Source: Ectobius pallidus
Lineage: Eukaryota; Arthropoda; Insecta; Blattodea; Ectobiidae
DNA length: 64,000 bases
NCBI GenBank assembly: GCA_964059195.1
Contig: CAXKWD010000006.1
Span: 1,790,530-1,854,529, forward strand
Reading direction: 5' to 3'
Shown: positions 44,190 through 54,852 of the stretch, in pieces
How the letters are laid out: every line of letters starts with the position of its first letter
How positions within the stretch are numbered: the first letter of the stretch is position 1
Notes under the pieces: generated by a model
What the model saw: the letters and a program-made list of their open reading frames with translations, nothing else
Database searches by the model: none
What the model was told of the DNA's origin: nothing
Position numbers and translations under genes: made by a program

Positions 44190-44580
44190 AAACAGAGCAA
44201 TGACAGTTGAGGACCAGCTGCAAGCGCTTGATGAACTTGAAAACGTAAAACTTTCAGTGTGGATGAAGAGAATAACCCGGCCCAGACTGAATATTCAGCC
44301 CCTATAACACCATTTATTAAACTTGGAGCATATGTATTAGCTGGGTCCTCTGTGGAAGAAGAAAATCTATTAACTACAGCTATGCAGCCATGGTGCAAGA
44401 GTTAAGGGCACAGGAAGTCGAGTCTACAGACTGACTGAAGAAGATTTTTTCAAGCACAGGAAGATGATATTTTGAAGAGTGGGACATTTTGGCAATTTTG
44501 CCAGAGCTCACCCTTCAGAAATGTGGGGAACGAATGAAGTAGGCTATATATTTGAAAATTCAACTGTTGTTCCTAAAGGT
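44190..44580 (+). pseudogene. Tigger-like transposase C-terminal region
   Basis: Plus-strand words SVDEENNPAQTEYSAPITPF, IKLGAYVLAGSSVEEENLL, AMVQELRAQEVES, TEEDFFKHRK, GHFGNFARAHPSEMWGTN and FENSTVVPKG-stop, spread over shifting frames. The series xPGxYVLV-F, a Y-x-V strand, a V-F-P-like patch and a final F-x-F is what I recall of the accessory C-terminal domain in insect Tigger-like transposases. Heavily decayed; the catalytic core upstream is not readable. A short 5' piece may lie in 43510-43580 (MRGSSESEDFRRKKVS). Confidence 0.45.
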
Positions 44581-44630
44581 TAACCATCTTTCCTCTGTCC
44601 GTTTTTTACCTTCATTAAGAATGTACTGCC

Positions 44631-45993
44631 CAGTGGCGAAGCGTGACCATTGAAGTAAGGGAAGCTCCAATGTATTTTTATCTTGTATAAATTCTGAAGA
44701 AGGCATAGTGACAAGGGCGCTTTGGCATAAGCCTCCGAAACACGATAAACAATTAAGCCTAAATTAAGGCAAGTAGCCGAAAGATAATATTATTGATATG
44801 AGTGTACATAAATAATGAGTTACTAAATTAAGTATGATCATACGTTATTGTTTGTATAACAGTTCAACTCTTCTGTTTTTCTTGGCAAATATGTCAATCA
44901 CGTCATCATAGAAGGACACTACCTTTATCATTTGACAAAGTATTCTTCTGTTCCTTTTAACATCCTCATTATGTTTGTCTATTGACAGCCGGAATTGTTG
45001 ACTTAAACAGGATTCAATGCGTGTTAACTGTGTAAACTGTTTTAGGCACATTATATGGTTTTGTGTGACCTGATGCCTTTTTACAGATTTGTGCAAATTA
45101 TTTAAGTCATCAAAACCACTGTGATTCCAAGCACTTCTTTCCTGCGAAAATAACAAGCATGGCCAACAGAATAATTTTCGCAGTCTATGACATCCACATA
45201 ACCAAGGAACAGTGTCATACATGTTTTCGTTGAAATGACGCATAAACGCCTTAACCCCTTTACTCTGCATACCGATGTCATTATTAAGCAGTTTCTTAGG
45301 TTTGCCACTCTTAATAACAGACAGTTTCTCCTCATAAGGGAATAAGCTGAATCTACTTTTCAAAAGCCTTTCAATTTCACAGTCACACGTAGGTCCTTCT
45401 TGCACTGGATTGCCGGTAGTGTGACTGCAAGCATCAGGACTGGCCATGGTCTTAGGACGTCCCAAAATCTCTCGGAGCTGGCACTCGCCCCTACACTTCG
45501 TAACCCTAGAAGCGGACAAGTTAGTTATGAACTACATTCATCTTCGCTGATGATTAAAACTAACAAGATAAGCCCATTTCTATATTCTAAATACTAGTCC
45601 ATACAAGATAAGATAATTCATTACTTAAAAATATACTTACAGTTCCTTTTTTATGGTAAACTAAATAAAAATGATCTCTTTTCTCTATAAACACAATTTT
45701 CTGCGAGTGACTAAATATTGCACAGCTTACCGAGGAATTCCGAGTGTTTCCGATCAGCCGGCTATCGTTGGCCTGCCCACCTGCTTTCACCCCACCACTC
45801 TGCTCAGTAAATAATGCGCAGTCACTCATCTCCGTGCAGCGTTACCGTTGACATCCAGTTTGACATCCAGTTCAAATGGTTCTGTATGAACGTATAGCTT
45901 AATTTAAATCCAAGACGATTTAAATAATAATATTTCTCTTGGAAATTTAGGGGAAGCGGCGCTTCCAGCGCTTCATCGGACGCTTCGCCACTG
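44631..45993 (-). mobile_element. Internally deleted hAT element with perfect 8-bp target duplication
   Basis: CAGTGGCGAAGCGT at 44631 mirrors ACGCTTCGCCACTG ending 45993; GTACTGCC stands on both outer sides (44623-44630, 45994-46001). 1363 bp, with a minus-strand transposase N-terminus. The 8-bp duplication and CAGTGGCG ends are diagnostic of hAT. Confidence 0.94.
44845..45519 (-). CDS. Truncated hAT transposase (TTF-type zinc finger, ZMYM1-like)
   Basis: 224 codons. A variable N-terminus leads to a TTF-type finger: VPWLCGCHRLRKLFCWPCLL, SAWNHSGFDDLNNLHKSVK, RHQVTQNHIMC. The start of the hAT core follows (RLSIDKHNEDVKRNRRILCQ), ending VELLYKQ-stop just where full-length relatives continue with the catalytic RNase-H-like domain. 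There is no internal stop, so the frame itself is undamaged and the truncation comes from an internal deletion. It could at most bind DNA. It is the only coding sequence of the nested hAT and is transcribed leftward. Confidence 0.75.
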   Translation of the reverse strand: MSASRVTKCRGECQLREILGRPKTMASPDACSHTTGNPVQEGPTCDCEIERLLKSRFSLFPYEEKLSVIKSGKPKKLLNNDIGMQSKGVKAFMRHFNENMYDTVPWLCGCHRLRKLFCWPCLLFSQERSAWNHSGFDDLNNLHKSVKRHQVTQNHIMCLKQFTQLTRIESCLSQQFRLSIDKHNEDVKRNRRILCQMIKVVSFYDDVIDIFAKKNRRVELLYKQ

Positions 45994-47166
45994 GTACTGC
46001 CTTATCTTGGGCGTTTCTGAATAAATTTCATACAAAGGTTACCTTATTTTCAATACATCTATCTGGTTTGCATTAGTGTTTGGGGTAATTGTAAACATTG
46101 TCCTAATCACTCAAGAAGACCTTCAAATTTTGCTAAAATATATTTGTTTGCAAATACCCCTGATTCCAAGTCCTTAGCTTATCTGGTACTCAGAGATCAC
46201 TGTTTCCATTTACCCCCGAGTTAGTGGGGTAACTATATTATAAGGTTGTTATATCTGTAAAGTTCAAAATTTACATGGATATTTTAACTTGGGTAGTAAT
46301 TACATCAAGTCAAAGTGGAAACTTACAAAATCCGTTTACAATTACCCTACCTTACCCCATATAGTTTAAAAAATTAACATCAACACTTCGATCATTCCTT
46401 AAAACAAACTGTTCAATAAAACACGATAGGAATAACGTATGGGCCATTCCAGAAAAAAGTCAACCAGGACATTGATTTCTAAAAATGAATGTAATTAGAA
46501 AGTAAAACCATATTTACGTAGGGGAAGGATTATATTTCACAGGAATATTTTGTTTTTTGAAGATATATTTTATTTAGTGCAGTTAGGGATTCCTAGAAGA
46601 AGAACCTCTTTTACACCAAGTACGTGACTGAATTTCTCCACCATTGTTATTGATAATTTTGTTTCAAATAAAGGTAAAAAGCTTATCAATTAATCATAGA
46701 ATTAGTAACTGGTATTCATTAAGATTCTTTAAATGCACTTATACATGTATTTTAAAAATATTTTATATATTTTAATTAATACTGGAAGTTTCTGTGCATT
46801 AGGCATGTAATTCCGTCACAAAAACGGACATTTTTCTCTGTTACTATTAAAGTAATGGCAGTAGGTGGGAGAAAATTTGTATGCAAAGCTAGTTTTGCCT
46901 GCTTTACAACCAGACCATATCATTTGTTCACAGGATTATATTTAAATCAACATTTACGGTCGTGACGGAATTACATAACCTGTTTCACACACTGATCCTC
47001 TTACTAATAAACACCACTTAACATTAACTTAGGTAGTTTAAGTTGAAAAAAAGGTATGTAATACTAAAATAAGAATAACAAGCATACTGGAACTTTATTA
47101 GGCACAGAAAATTATCTGTAATATTTTATTGGATTATTTGATGTATAAATTTCTTCAGTGACCGTA

Positions 47167-48660
47167 ATGGGTAAAACAGCAGCAAAATGTCAGCGTGAGT
47201 GCCGGAAAAAAAAATGCAGGATTACATGAAGAAATGAAAAAGAAAGACAGAGAGCAGAAAGCAATTAAAAAAGCATCTAAGAACCACCTTCAACTCAATA
47301 AACTAAGATGACTAATTACGTAGCAGTGCGTACAGAAATTGAGATGTAAGAAAAAAGAAGAATGTAGAAATACTGTAGAAGTTCCCTCAACTACAGTGTT
47401 TTGCAGTTGACAAGCGGTTTGTTCTTCTCCTGCTTAGATACGCGGTCCAATCAGAGACGGCGAGATGGAAGGAAGACCCTTTCTGCTAGCGGTACTTCGT
47501 TAGCTCGTACACGTGATTGGCGGTGAAGGAAAACGCTTCTCATTTGAAAAATACTGTGGCTATTCTGCTTCAACACATTTTCCATACAAATCAAGATAAT
47601 CCTTTGGAAAAGCTGTGAAAAAGGTTCTGAATGCTCTCCCCGCAAGTCCACGAAAGCGCTCATCTGTGGTCAAGGAATTAACTCTAATTTCAGACAAAAC
47701 TAAAAACCTTAATCAGCAGGTTGTCAAACTGCACAAGCCTTTTTCAATCTTGATCATATAAGTTGGATGTGCCCAGGATGTAAAGATTTTATACACACAT
47801 ATATATATATATATGCCTATACATAAGAGAGAATCTGGAAAGACTGAAGTCCAAAAAAGGTACATGTTGATGACTCTCAAAGAACCAAATGCCTTAGTGT
47901 ATGAAACTCATACCGTACCGAAATAAATGAGGATTTTCTTTATTTTGCAGTTTGCAAATGTTATGAAAGATGGAACAATGTCAAAGACGTTTCACATTCC
48001 AGAGGCATTCTTCATGTTAAAGTAATTGATCTGTACAAAATTTCTACCAAACTGTACAAATCCTCAGAATATTGTGATATACATTATTTCATAAGCATAA
48101 CTGATAAACAGGAAGATCATTCCAATGAAGGCCAGGTAGGCCTATATACAATTGTGATTTTGTGTATGCCACTTATGCTGGGAAAAAGCAAACATATGTT
48201 TTGTAATTCTAATAACCTCTACAGATCCACACAATGATATGTTTGAAGTTCTTAATTTGAGGCAGAAAGATGATAAAGGAATTAGCTTTGTATTTCATGG
48301 AAAAGAAAATAGATGTTGGCTACAGCCTACACGCCAGTAAAAAAAAGTGAAGTGTTCCCTATTAAAGGCCATTGAAGGCTCAGAGGGTTCCAGGATGTGA
48401 GGCTTCCAGATTTTTAGATAATCAGCACATGAAGGTGGTAAAGTTGTCAGCCTTATGCACTGCTGGTCGCCTTTACCCTTAGGATTGCTCCTGATACTCA
48501 TTTCTGTTAAGAGGCTTAGTCGACCCCAGGGCTATAGTGCCATACGCCAGTGACCTGCAGAAATTACCTGAACAACCAGTATTTCATGTAAGAGGGTGTC
48601 GTAGTCATGTTTTCACCAAAGTGCCATGGGTGAATAATGTTAAACAAGCCAGATACTGAA
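47167..48660 (+). pseudogene. Decayed Sola2-like transposase
   Basis: MGKTAAKCQRECRKKK, a shift in an A-run, then AGLHEEMKKKDREQKAIKKA; much later KEPNALVYETHTVPK, FANVMKDGTMSKTFHIPEAF, FVILITSTDPHNDMFEVL, and after a SINE insertion, FTKVPWVNNVKQARY-stop near 48650. A basic N-terminal helix of the form KTAAxRQREYRxxL begins many Sola2-type proteins. Many stops and frameshifts; no catalytic residues can be assigned. The call rests mainly on the N-terminal motif and the element ends. Confidence 0.45.
48375..48545 (+). mobile_element. SINE, family B (copy 1, 3' part)
   Basis: AGGGTTCCAGGATGTGAGGC, TCCCAGATTTTTAGATAATC-like, GCACATGAAGGTGGTAAAGT, CCCTTAGGATTGCTCCTGAT, GGCTTAGTCGACCCCAGG, matching 53570-53740 in order. 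ACGCCAGT near 48331 and 48543 may be its target duplication. Confidence 0.7.
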
Positions 48661-49084
48661 AATAATTATATGATTAAGTATTCTTTACATATATACGCAA
48701 CCTGTTCTTATTTTATTTTGTTTACAAATTACAAATTAAGTTTATTACAAATTAAAAAATACAAATTGATACAAAATTATTACAAATACAAATAATATAC
48801 ACACAATTTGTACAATTTGAAAAGAGTATTATTTGCCCCGCATGAGCATAGCTCGTGTTCGGGGTCAGTTCAGTCATACTAAAATTATATTTTGAAAATT
48901 ATATAAAAAAAACATACATATTATAGTTTTAGGTAAAAAATAAGAATAAAAATAAATAAGATTGCTTATATGAAATAAATGCATGAACAAAGATACGAAA
49001 AAATAAATTACAGTAACATAACAGAGTTACAAACAAAATACCCAATGTTAAAAATTAAAAATTTACAGTTGAGAATGATTAACA

Positions 49085-49544
49085 GTCCACCGCTGTGGCT
49101 CAGGGGATGCGTTCAATCCTCTCACGCAGCGGGCCCGGGTTCGATTCCTGGTCGGGACAAGTTACCTAGGTGGGGTTTTTTCTGGGGTTTTTCCTCACCT
49201 TTGAGACAAATGTCGGGTAACTTTAGGCCCTTGTGGTCCCCAGATATCATCTGGCCGTCATTATCATCTTCATCCCATCCTCGCTTTGTTTGGAGTGAGT
49301 GTGTGTGTGAATGGTGTGTCTCGTCCTATGTGTTCGTGTTGTCTCGGAGGTGGCCCCGGCATTGAGCTGATCACTCATCCGGGGAGGCCCTCCATGTCCT
49401 TGTCTGGTCAAAAAAGTATGTATGTGATCCAAAGATAATCCCTCTCCCGACAGGTCGCGGCCCTGTAAGGCCCAGGCGGCTTGGGTCGCTTAAATCCTAA
49501 AAGGGAGAGGTTAAACTACGAGAAAGAAAGAAAGAAAGAAAGAA
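49085..49544 (+). mobile_element. tRNA-derived SINE with (GAAA)n tail and 13-bp target duplication
   Basis: AGAATGATTAACA at 49072-49084 and 49545-49557. The head has GCTGTGGCTCAGGGGATGCG (A box) and CGGGTTCGATTCCTGG (B box, 49136-49151); then GGGACAAGTTACCTAGGTGG, TCTGGGGTTTTTCCTCACC, a body with GTGTGTCTCGTC and GCATTGAGCTGATCACTCAT, GGTCGCGGCCCTGTAAGGCC, and a terminal run of about seven GAAA units. A full-length, recent insertion. The layout matches the tRNA-SINE superfamily I recall from termites and cockroaches. Confidence 0.93.
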
Positions 49545-49579
49545 AGAATGATTAACATAAAAAAGTGGTAAAAGTACTA

Positions 49580-52330
49580 TTACAAGTTAGATTTAATCAA
49601 ATCGAGTACTCTTTTTTTTAAACAATTTATTGTTTAGTGGTATCATATTAGGGTTTCTTCTAGTAAAATTGTTGTACAGCCTTGGTCCGAAATTTATACT
49701 ATGCCTTAGACCTACTTCTGTAGCACACTTTGGTTCGAAAAGAGGACAAGAGATATTATACCTCCTTGTATTATAGTAGTGATTTCGTGTTATGAACTTT
49801 TCATGATGTTTATGGGAATAATTTAATAAAGTGTAGGAGTATAATTGTTTAATATTGAATACGTCAACAATGTTTCTTAATATAACAAATTTATATATAG
49901 TTTTCCGTAGTTTAAGACACAGATATTGAACATGTTTTTCCCACCGTAAATTTTGATCAATGATAACACCTAAGTATTTTACTTGTGTTGATGAACTTAA
50001 TTTTGGACATTTACAATTAAAAGGGAAAGAACAAGAGATTTCATGTAAGATTATATTGTGTTGTGCATTTATCGAGGAAAGTCCTTTAGAGTTTAGTGAA
50101 AATGGTAAATATGTTGTTTTATCAATGTTTAAAGATAGAAGGTTTTCATCGAGCTATTTTTTTATTTTGTTTGTTCCAATGTTAGCATTACTAAAAACGT
50201 GCTCCCAACTGTTTCTAGAAAATATGATTACTGTGTCATCGGCGAAGGAATAGACATTGCCTTTGATGAGACTTATATCTAATTTAAGAAGATCATTGAT
50301 ATATATTAAGGAGAGCAAAGGACCTAACAGAGTTCCTTGTGGGACGCCGATATTTAGCACTACGTTTTCACTTTTTTCGTTGTTAACTTTAGTGATTTGG
50401 TATCTATTTGATAAATATGATCGAAATAGGTCTAAGGCAATACCTCTAACACCAATTTTTTCTAATTTATTTAGCAAAATGTTGTGACTTATAGTGTCAA
50501 AGGCCTTTTTTAGGTCCAGAAAACCACCTAAGCATTTTTTTCCTTCATCTACTGCTTTAATAATTGTGGATGTAACGGCCATTATAGCATCATCTGTACT
50601 CATATTATTCCTAAAACCAAATTGTGATTACGCTAATAGTTTATTTTTTTCTAAAAAGTTTGTTAGTCTATTTTTTATGCATTTCTCTAATAATTTTGCA
50701 ATGGTAGATAATAAGGATATTGGCCTATAATTATTTAAAATACATTTGTCACCTGATTTGTACAATGGAATTACTGTCGCATATTTTAATTCATCCGGAA
50801 AAAAGCCTTGAGCTAAGCATAGGTTGAAAATATGAGTAAGGGGTTTAGAAATAAATCTAATAATTGCTTTCATTATAGTTGATGAAATGTCATCACTTCC
50901 AGGAGTAACGCTATTCTTAAGGATTATAGCAATTAAGATCAATTCATTTTCAATTATTGGCTGTAGGAAGAGAGAAGCTGTTGGATTTGAATGTAGATTA
51001 TTATTGCGAGTAGATTGTGATGAATATGATGAAATGGAGCTTGTTATTTTATGTCCAATCTGAGAAAAATGTTTATTGAATTCATTAGCAATTTCACTAT
51101 TATTGGTAATAGTTAATTCTTCTTCTGTTACGATTTTGTTTACATTCGTATTTTCTCGTTTTAATGTATCTGTAGCTTCATTGATAGTTCGCCAAAATAT
51201 TTTTGGGTCATGTGAATATTGTTTGAGCTTGGTTTCGTAATAATTTGTTTTAGCCTTTTTTACAATCGTATTTAAAAGGTTCCTGTATTTTTTATATTGA
51301 TTTTGTAACATCAAATTTAACGGTTCACTTTTAACTTTTCTTGCAATTTTGTCACGTACTCGAATTGATTTTACAATGCCAGTAGTAATCCAGGGTTTTA
51401 TTTTTTTATATTTACAAGGTATAGATATAAGTTTGGAAATTCTACTATGTTCAATATGATTTTTTAAAATGCCATGAAAATATGAAAATGCTCTATTAGC
51501 TTCCGTAGCAGCATATATTGAGCACCATGTCTCGTTCCTTAGCCTGTCGGACAGTTGTTCTATTTTGATATGGCTTATGGTAGCAGGGGTATATTCTAAG
51601 TTGCAGCTATGGTGATTATGTGGAAACGAGAATGTACCAATTGTTGTGAAATGGTCTGTGATATCACTGTGGTATACACAGCTATTAAAATCCAAATTGT
51701 TCATAGATTTGAGAAATATGTGGTCTAAGCAAGACTTCTTTGTGTTGCCTAAGCGCGTTACCGCTTTTAAATATTTTGTAAAACCAAATTCATATAAAAT
51801 ATTCATATATTTATTTCCATCACTATCTAAGCCTATTTGATCGTCCAATATTTGGATATTGATATCACCCACAATTATGTGATCATAATTTCCTCGATTT
51901 CGTTTTAAATAATTTTCTAAGCCAACTAAGAAATTGTTTTTCATTTGGAAACTAGGTGATCTATAGATAGCTGTTAATATGAATTGACAGTTTTTAAAAT
52001 TAAACGTTAAATGCAAGTTATTTGCGTCAGCGATTTTATCATCCATTAAGGTCACATCAATAAGATTGTTGACATATACTATTAGAACATCACATTTGTT
52101 ATATTTATTTGTCTTTATGATTTTTTTGTATCCTTCAATATCATAACCAGCATCATTTTCCAACCAGATTTCTGTCAATATTATTATATCAAATTTAATT
52201 TCGAAATTTTGCAACAATACACAAAACATTGAGAAGTGCTTGTTTAAACTACGTATGTTCATGTGTAGTAATGTTAGGTCGGCTTTAAGGTTGTTAATGT
52301 AAGTGTTACAGTGTTTAATAACATTAAAAA
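49580..52330 (-). pseudogene. LINE-B ORF2: endonuclease, reverse transcriptase, C-terminal domain
   Basis: The frame opens after a TGA near 52330 and reads LKADLTLLHMNIRSLNKHF, then IILTEIWLENDAG (catalytic Glu), LTAIYRSPS, HIIVGDINIQIL, CVYHSDITDHFTTIG (SDH-like box), and a linker with KPWITTGIVKSIRVRDKI. The reverse transcriptase has YKSGDKCILNNYRPISLL, a stop (TAA near 50626), SQFGFRNNMSTDDAI, GFLDLKKAFDTISH, GVPQGTLLGP, YSFADDTVII (catalytic), a second stop (TAG near 50150), YLGVIIDQNLRW, and C-terminal HYYNTRRYNI and GPRLYNNF words. A length error in an A-run near 49610 precedes the natural stop. Only two nonsense changes and one slip, so it is relatively young. Confidence 0.85.
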
Positions 52331-52833
52331 CTCATTTAAGTGTTAATTAGATATAGACAGTCTACAATCTTGATGACTGGTATGAGTACAGTTCAATTAG
52401 ATAAATTTTAATTTCAAAGGAAAATTTGAAATTCCGTCACGTAATTCCGTCACACTCATTCATTCATTAATGGTATCTAAATAAAAAGATGTAACTAGTT
52501 TAGAATTTAATCACATAAACTACAGCTCTTCTAGTTTAGAATGATGTGTAAATAAAGTTCCTCAACCCTTAGAGTTCACAGAGTTTCAGGTGGTTTCACG
52601 CTTTGGTTTGTATGTGGTTGACATTTTGTAATTCCGTCACAAATATTAAAAACATTTTTTCCCTTCTAAAAGTTATTTAAATCCAGTAAACTTATATACT
52701 CCTAGAAGCGTCCATACATCACCTATCAACACACAAAGAATCACTTTCTCTCATAAACACAGCTCAACGTATCTGTAAGGACTATGGCAAAAAAGGCATG
52801 CACTTTGTAATTCCGTCACAAATGGAATGGCCC

Positions 52834-53365
52834 GTATATTACACTCCTGGTAACAATGTATGTATTCTACATATCACTACCGTGAATTCAGAGTCACTTG
52901 AAGACACTAATTCTGCGAATCCAAACTTGTAGCCTACCAACTAAGAAAAGCACGTACTTGGAAAGGCCCAAAGATTCAGCGCTAGTACACGACAAAACAG
53001 CTTGTCACGACACAAGGAATACAAGAGACAGGAGGTTTCCATCACAATTAGTATACTTTTTTCTAAAAGGGTGGGCGATAAAGATGGCCAGTATGTATGG
53101 CTTACTTGTCTTCATGTGCCAAATGCCTAAACATCATAGTGTTTCCGCGTCCTGAAACCTGCATAAGGAACAGACACACATCCAGAAGAGATTTACTTAG
53201 TGCTTCCTCAATGTACTTACTTGCTTATATTTTCCGGAAGATAGGCCTATTTAACTAGGGTTTCTTCAATATATTTTCGTGTTATTTGAGATAGTTTGTT
53301 TCCTGTTTCTTAAAAATGCATTCGGCTTGATTTCTGTAAAAACTGACTTCATGTATTGTTTAAGG
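52834..53365. other. Unassigned sequence
   Basis: No gene recognised; the 85-codon frame at 52898-53155 has no resemblance I know. Confidence 0.3.
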
Positions 53366-53452
53366 ACAATTTATACTGGGCAGGAATCGAACCCGTGTTT
53401 TCAACTTCGTTCGCTACCGTCAAGATCACTAAACTGCCTTACGGTCTCTCCT
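53366..53452 (-). mobile_element. tRNA-like SINE head, inverted
   Basis: Minus strand: GGCAGTTTAGTGATCTTGACGGTAGCGAACG, then GGGTTCGATTCCTGCCC (good B box). The A box is poor. It lies back-to-back with the plus-strand family B copy that follows. Confidence 0.5.
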
Positions 53453-53464
53453 CCTGTTTAGGTT

Positions 53465-53745
53465 CTAAGGAGGTCTAGTGGTTTAGGCATTAGTGTATTG
53501 CCGAGTGTAAACTCTGGTTCGATTTTCTCCCAGGACAAATTTTCTTTAATAAACCTGTTCGGGCCGTGAAGGACTTTAGGGTTCTATGATTTGAGGCTCC
53601 CAGATTTTTAGGTATTCGGCACATGAAGGTGGTAAGGTTGTCAGTCTACGTGCCGGCCGCCTTTATTCCCAGGATTGCTCGCGATATTCATTTCCTTTAG
53701 AGGCATAGTCGACCCCAGGACCATAGTGCCACGAGAAGGATTAGC
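53465..53745 (+). mobile_element. SINE, family B (copy 2) with tRNA-like head
   Basis: Head AGGAGGTCTAGTGGTTTAGGC and TCTGGTTCGATTTTCTCC, then TTCTATGATTTGAGGCTCCC, AGATTTTTAGGTATTCGGCA, CATGAAGGTGGTAAGGTTGT, CCCAGGATTGCTCGCGATAT, GGCATAGTCGACCCCAGG. Same order as 48375-48545. A further tRNA-like remnant (ATTAGCTCAGTTG; GGGAATCGCACCCGCG) follows at 53742-53815. Confidence 0.72.
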
Positions 53746-53995
53746 TCAGTTGAAACATCTCAACGACCTCATCGGGAATCGCACCCGCGACATTTCGGTT
53801 TGAAGCGCAGAGCCTTATTCAACAACTTTTCTTCTGTACAATACATTACAAATCACTTTAGTCAAGCTATATGGAACTGAAATACGGTCACTGAATACAT
53901 TTACTTTTTGTTTCTTAATCCTATTTACATTGTTTTTCTTGATCATTAGTTTCCTTTTCGTTTTCTTAATATAATTACGTGCTATTCCTGATTAT

Positions 53996-54454
53996 TAGGG
54001 CTCGGAACTTGATGAAATGTCATCTTCTTTCTGAGACATCACAGAGAATGCAGGATGTAGTATAAATTCGTTTCGCCTCAAAACGGACAAAAATTGCCTA
54101 TTTTTATTTTGCACTTTTTGCATTTTCTGCATTTTTTCCCCCAATTTCTTTCTACTGTACATTTTATATGAAATGTCCAGTCTTGCGTTGAATTTTTCCC
54201 TATGTTGTCTTCGGAATGGTAATTTCCAACATTACAGACAAAGCGATTTTATAATTCCTTAGCTATGTGATATTTATTTCTTAGTAAACATAGCAGCAAT
54301 AATTACTATTATACTATTATATATATTCCCGTTTTTAATATACGTATTTAGAAATATTACTTTTTTTAAATTTTCATGTCATAATTTCATAAATTTAAAG
54401 TCATATTATAGGTCATTTTTCAGATATTTTCAGGTCATCAACTTCCGAGCCCTA
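53996..54454. mobile_element. Non-autonomous hAT-like element (TAGGG-ended family, copy 2)
   Basis: TAGGGCTCGGAACTTGATGA on the left mirrors TCATCAACTTCCGAGCCCTA on the right, with one mismatch. Flanks CTGATTAT and TTGATTAT match at 7 of 8. AGGTCATTTTTCAG and CAGGTCATC lie subterminally on the right. 459 bp, no coding content. Confidence 0.78.
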
Positions 54455-54539
54455 TTGATTATGTCAAAAGTGAGGCAGCTTAGGGTGGCCGTGGGAGTGG
54501 GACCGAGGGAGTAGGGGGGTACTCCGATGGGGTAGACGG

Positions 54540-54852
54540 CTGTATATAGAATAATATGTAAAATATATTTGGTTGGTGTGTTTAAGAGTATTGCTTGTGT
54601 ATGTGCTATCTTTGGTGGGTGTATGTGTGTGTGTGTGTGTGTGTGGGTGTGGGTGGGTGTGGTGTTTTGTTTGTATATTTGCTAGTGTTTAACTGTTTGT
54701 CTGTGTGTTTTTAGTTTTACTTTTAGGGTACATTTTTGCTTGTGCACAGTTAAAGCATGGGCAGCCTAAGGGCTCATGCAACGAACAATGTAAACAGACA
54801 GTTTTTCTTGTTAGCAATAAAAGCACTTCATTCATTCATTCATTCATTCATA
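54540..54852 (+). repeat. LINE-like 3' tail with (GT)n and (CATT)n
   Basis: A (GT)n run at about 54617-54645, then GGGCAGCCTAAGGGCTCATGC, AATAAAAGCACTT and five CATT units ending near 54850. An AATAAA-like signal followed by a short tandem repeat is how several LINE families end; no coding part remains, so this is inference. Confidence 0.45.

Larger units (their letters stand above)
43328..46361 (+). mobile_element. Tigger/pogo-like DNA transposon interrupted by a hAT
   Basis: The left end CACAGGGTAAGGGAGGGTAA-TTGTAAAC and right end GTTTACAA-TTACCCTACCTTACCCCATA are inverted, with TA next to each (43326-43327, 46362-46363). Extra copies of GGGGTAATTGTAAAC-like strings lie subterminally (43356, 46083), probable transposase sites. 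A transposase remnant sits at about 44190-44580. A complete nested hAT (44631-45993) splits it. Superfamily from TA target, end form and the C-terminal domain pattern; moderately sure. Confidence 0.62.
48718..52350 (-). mobile_element. LINE-B: CR1/Jockey-like LINE, nearly full ORF2
   Basis: Transcribed leftward. Endonuclease and reverse transcriptase are at 52330-49580, then a 3' UTR to about 48718 with a repetitive tail of AATTTGTA units and AATAAA-like strings. There is no ORF1 on the right, so it is 5'-truncated just upstream of the endonuclease. It lies wholly inside the Sola2-like element, and a SINE sits in its 3' UTR. Confidence 0.8.
46441..52833 (+). mobile_element. Large DNA transposon, Sola2-like, with nested LINE and SINEs
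   Basis: GGGCCATTCCA begins at 46441 and TGGAATGGCCC ends at 52833; GTAT flanks both sides (46437-46440, 52834-52837), so the target duplication is 4 bp. The motif GTAATTCCGTCAC recurs near both ends (46808 and inverted at 46963 on the left; about 52432, 52439, 52627 and 52806 on the right), like transposase-binding repeats. A decayed transposase starts MGKTAAKCQRECRKK at 47167. A 4-bp target, GGG ends and the KTAA-QRE start suggest Sola2, from memory. About 3.6 kb of the length is the LINE at 48718-52350. Confidence 0.65.

Noticed and set aside
44006..44398. 130-codon minus-strand frame
   Set aside because: Antisense shadow of the Tigger-like transposase remnant.
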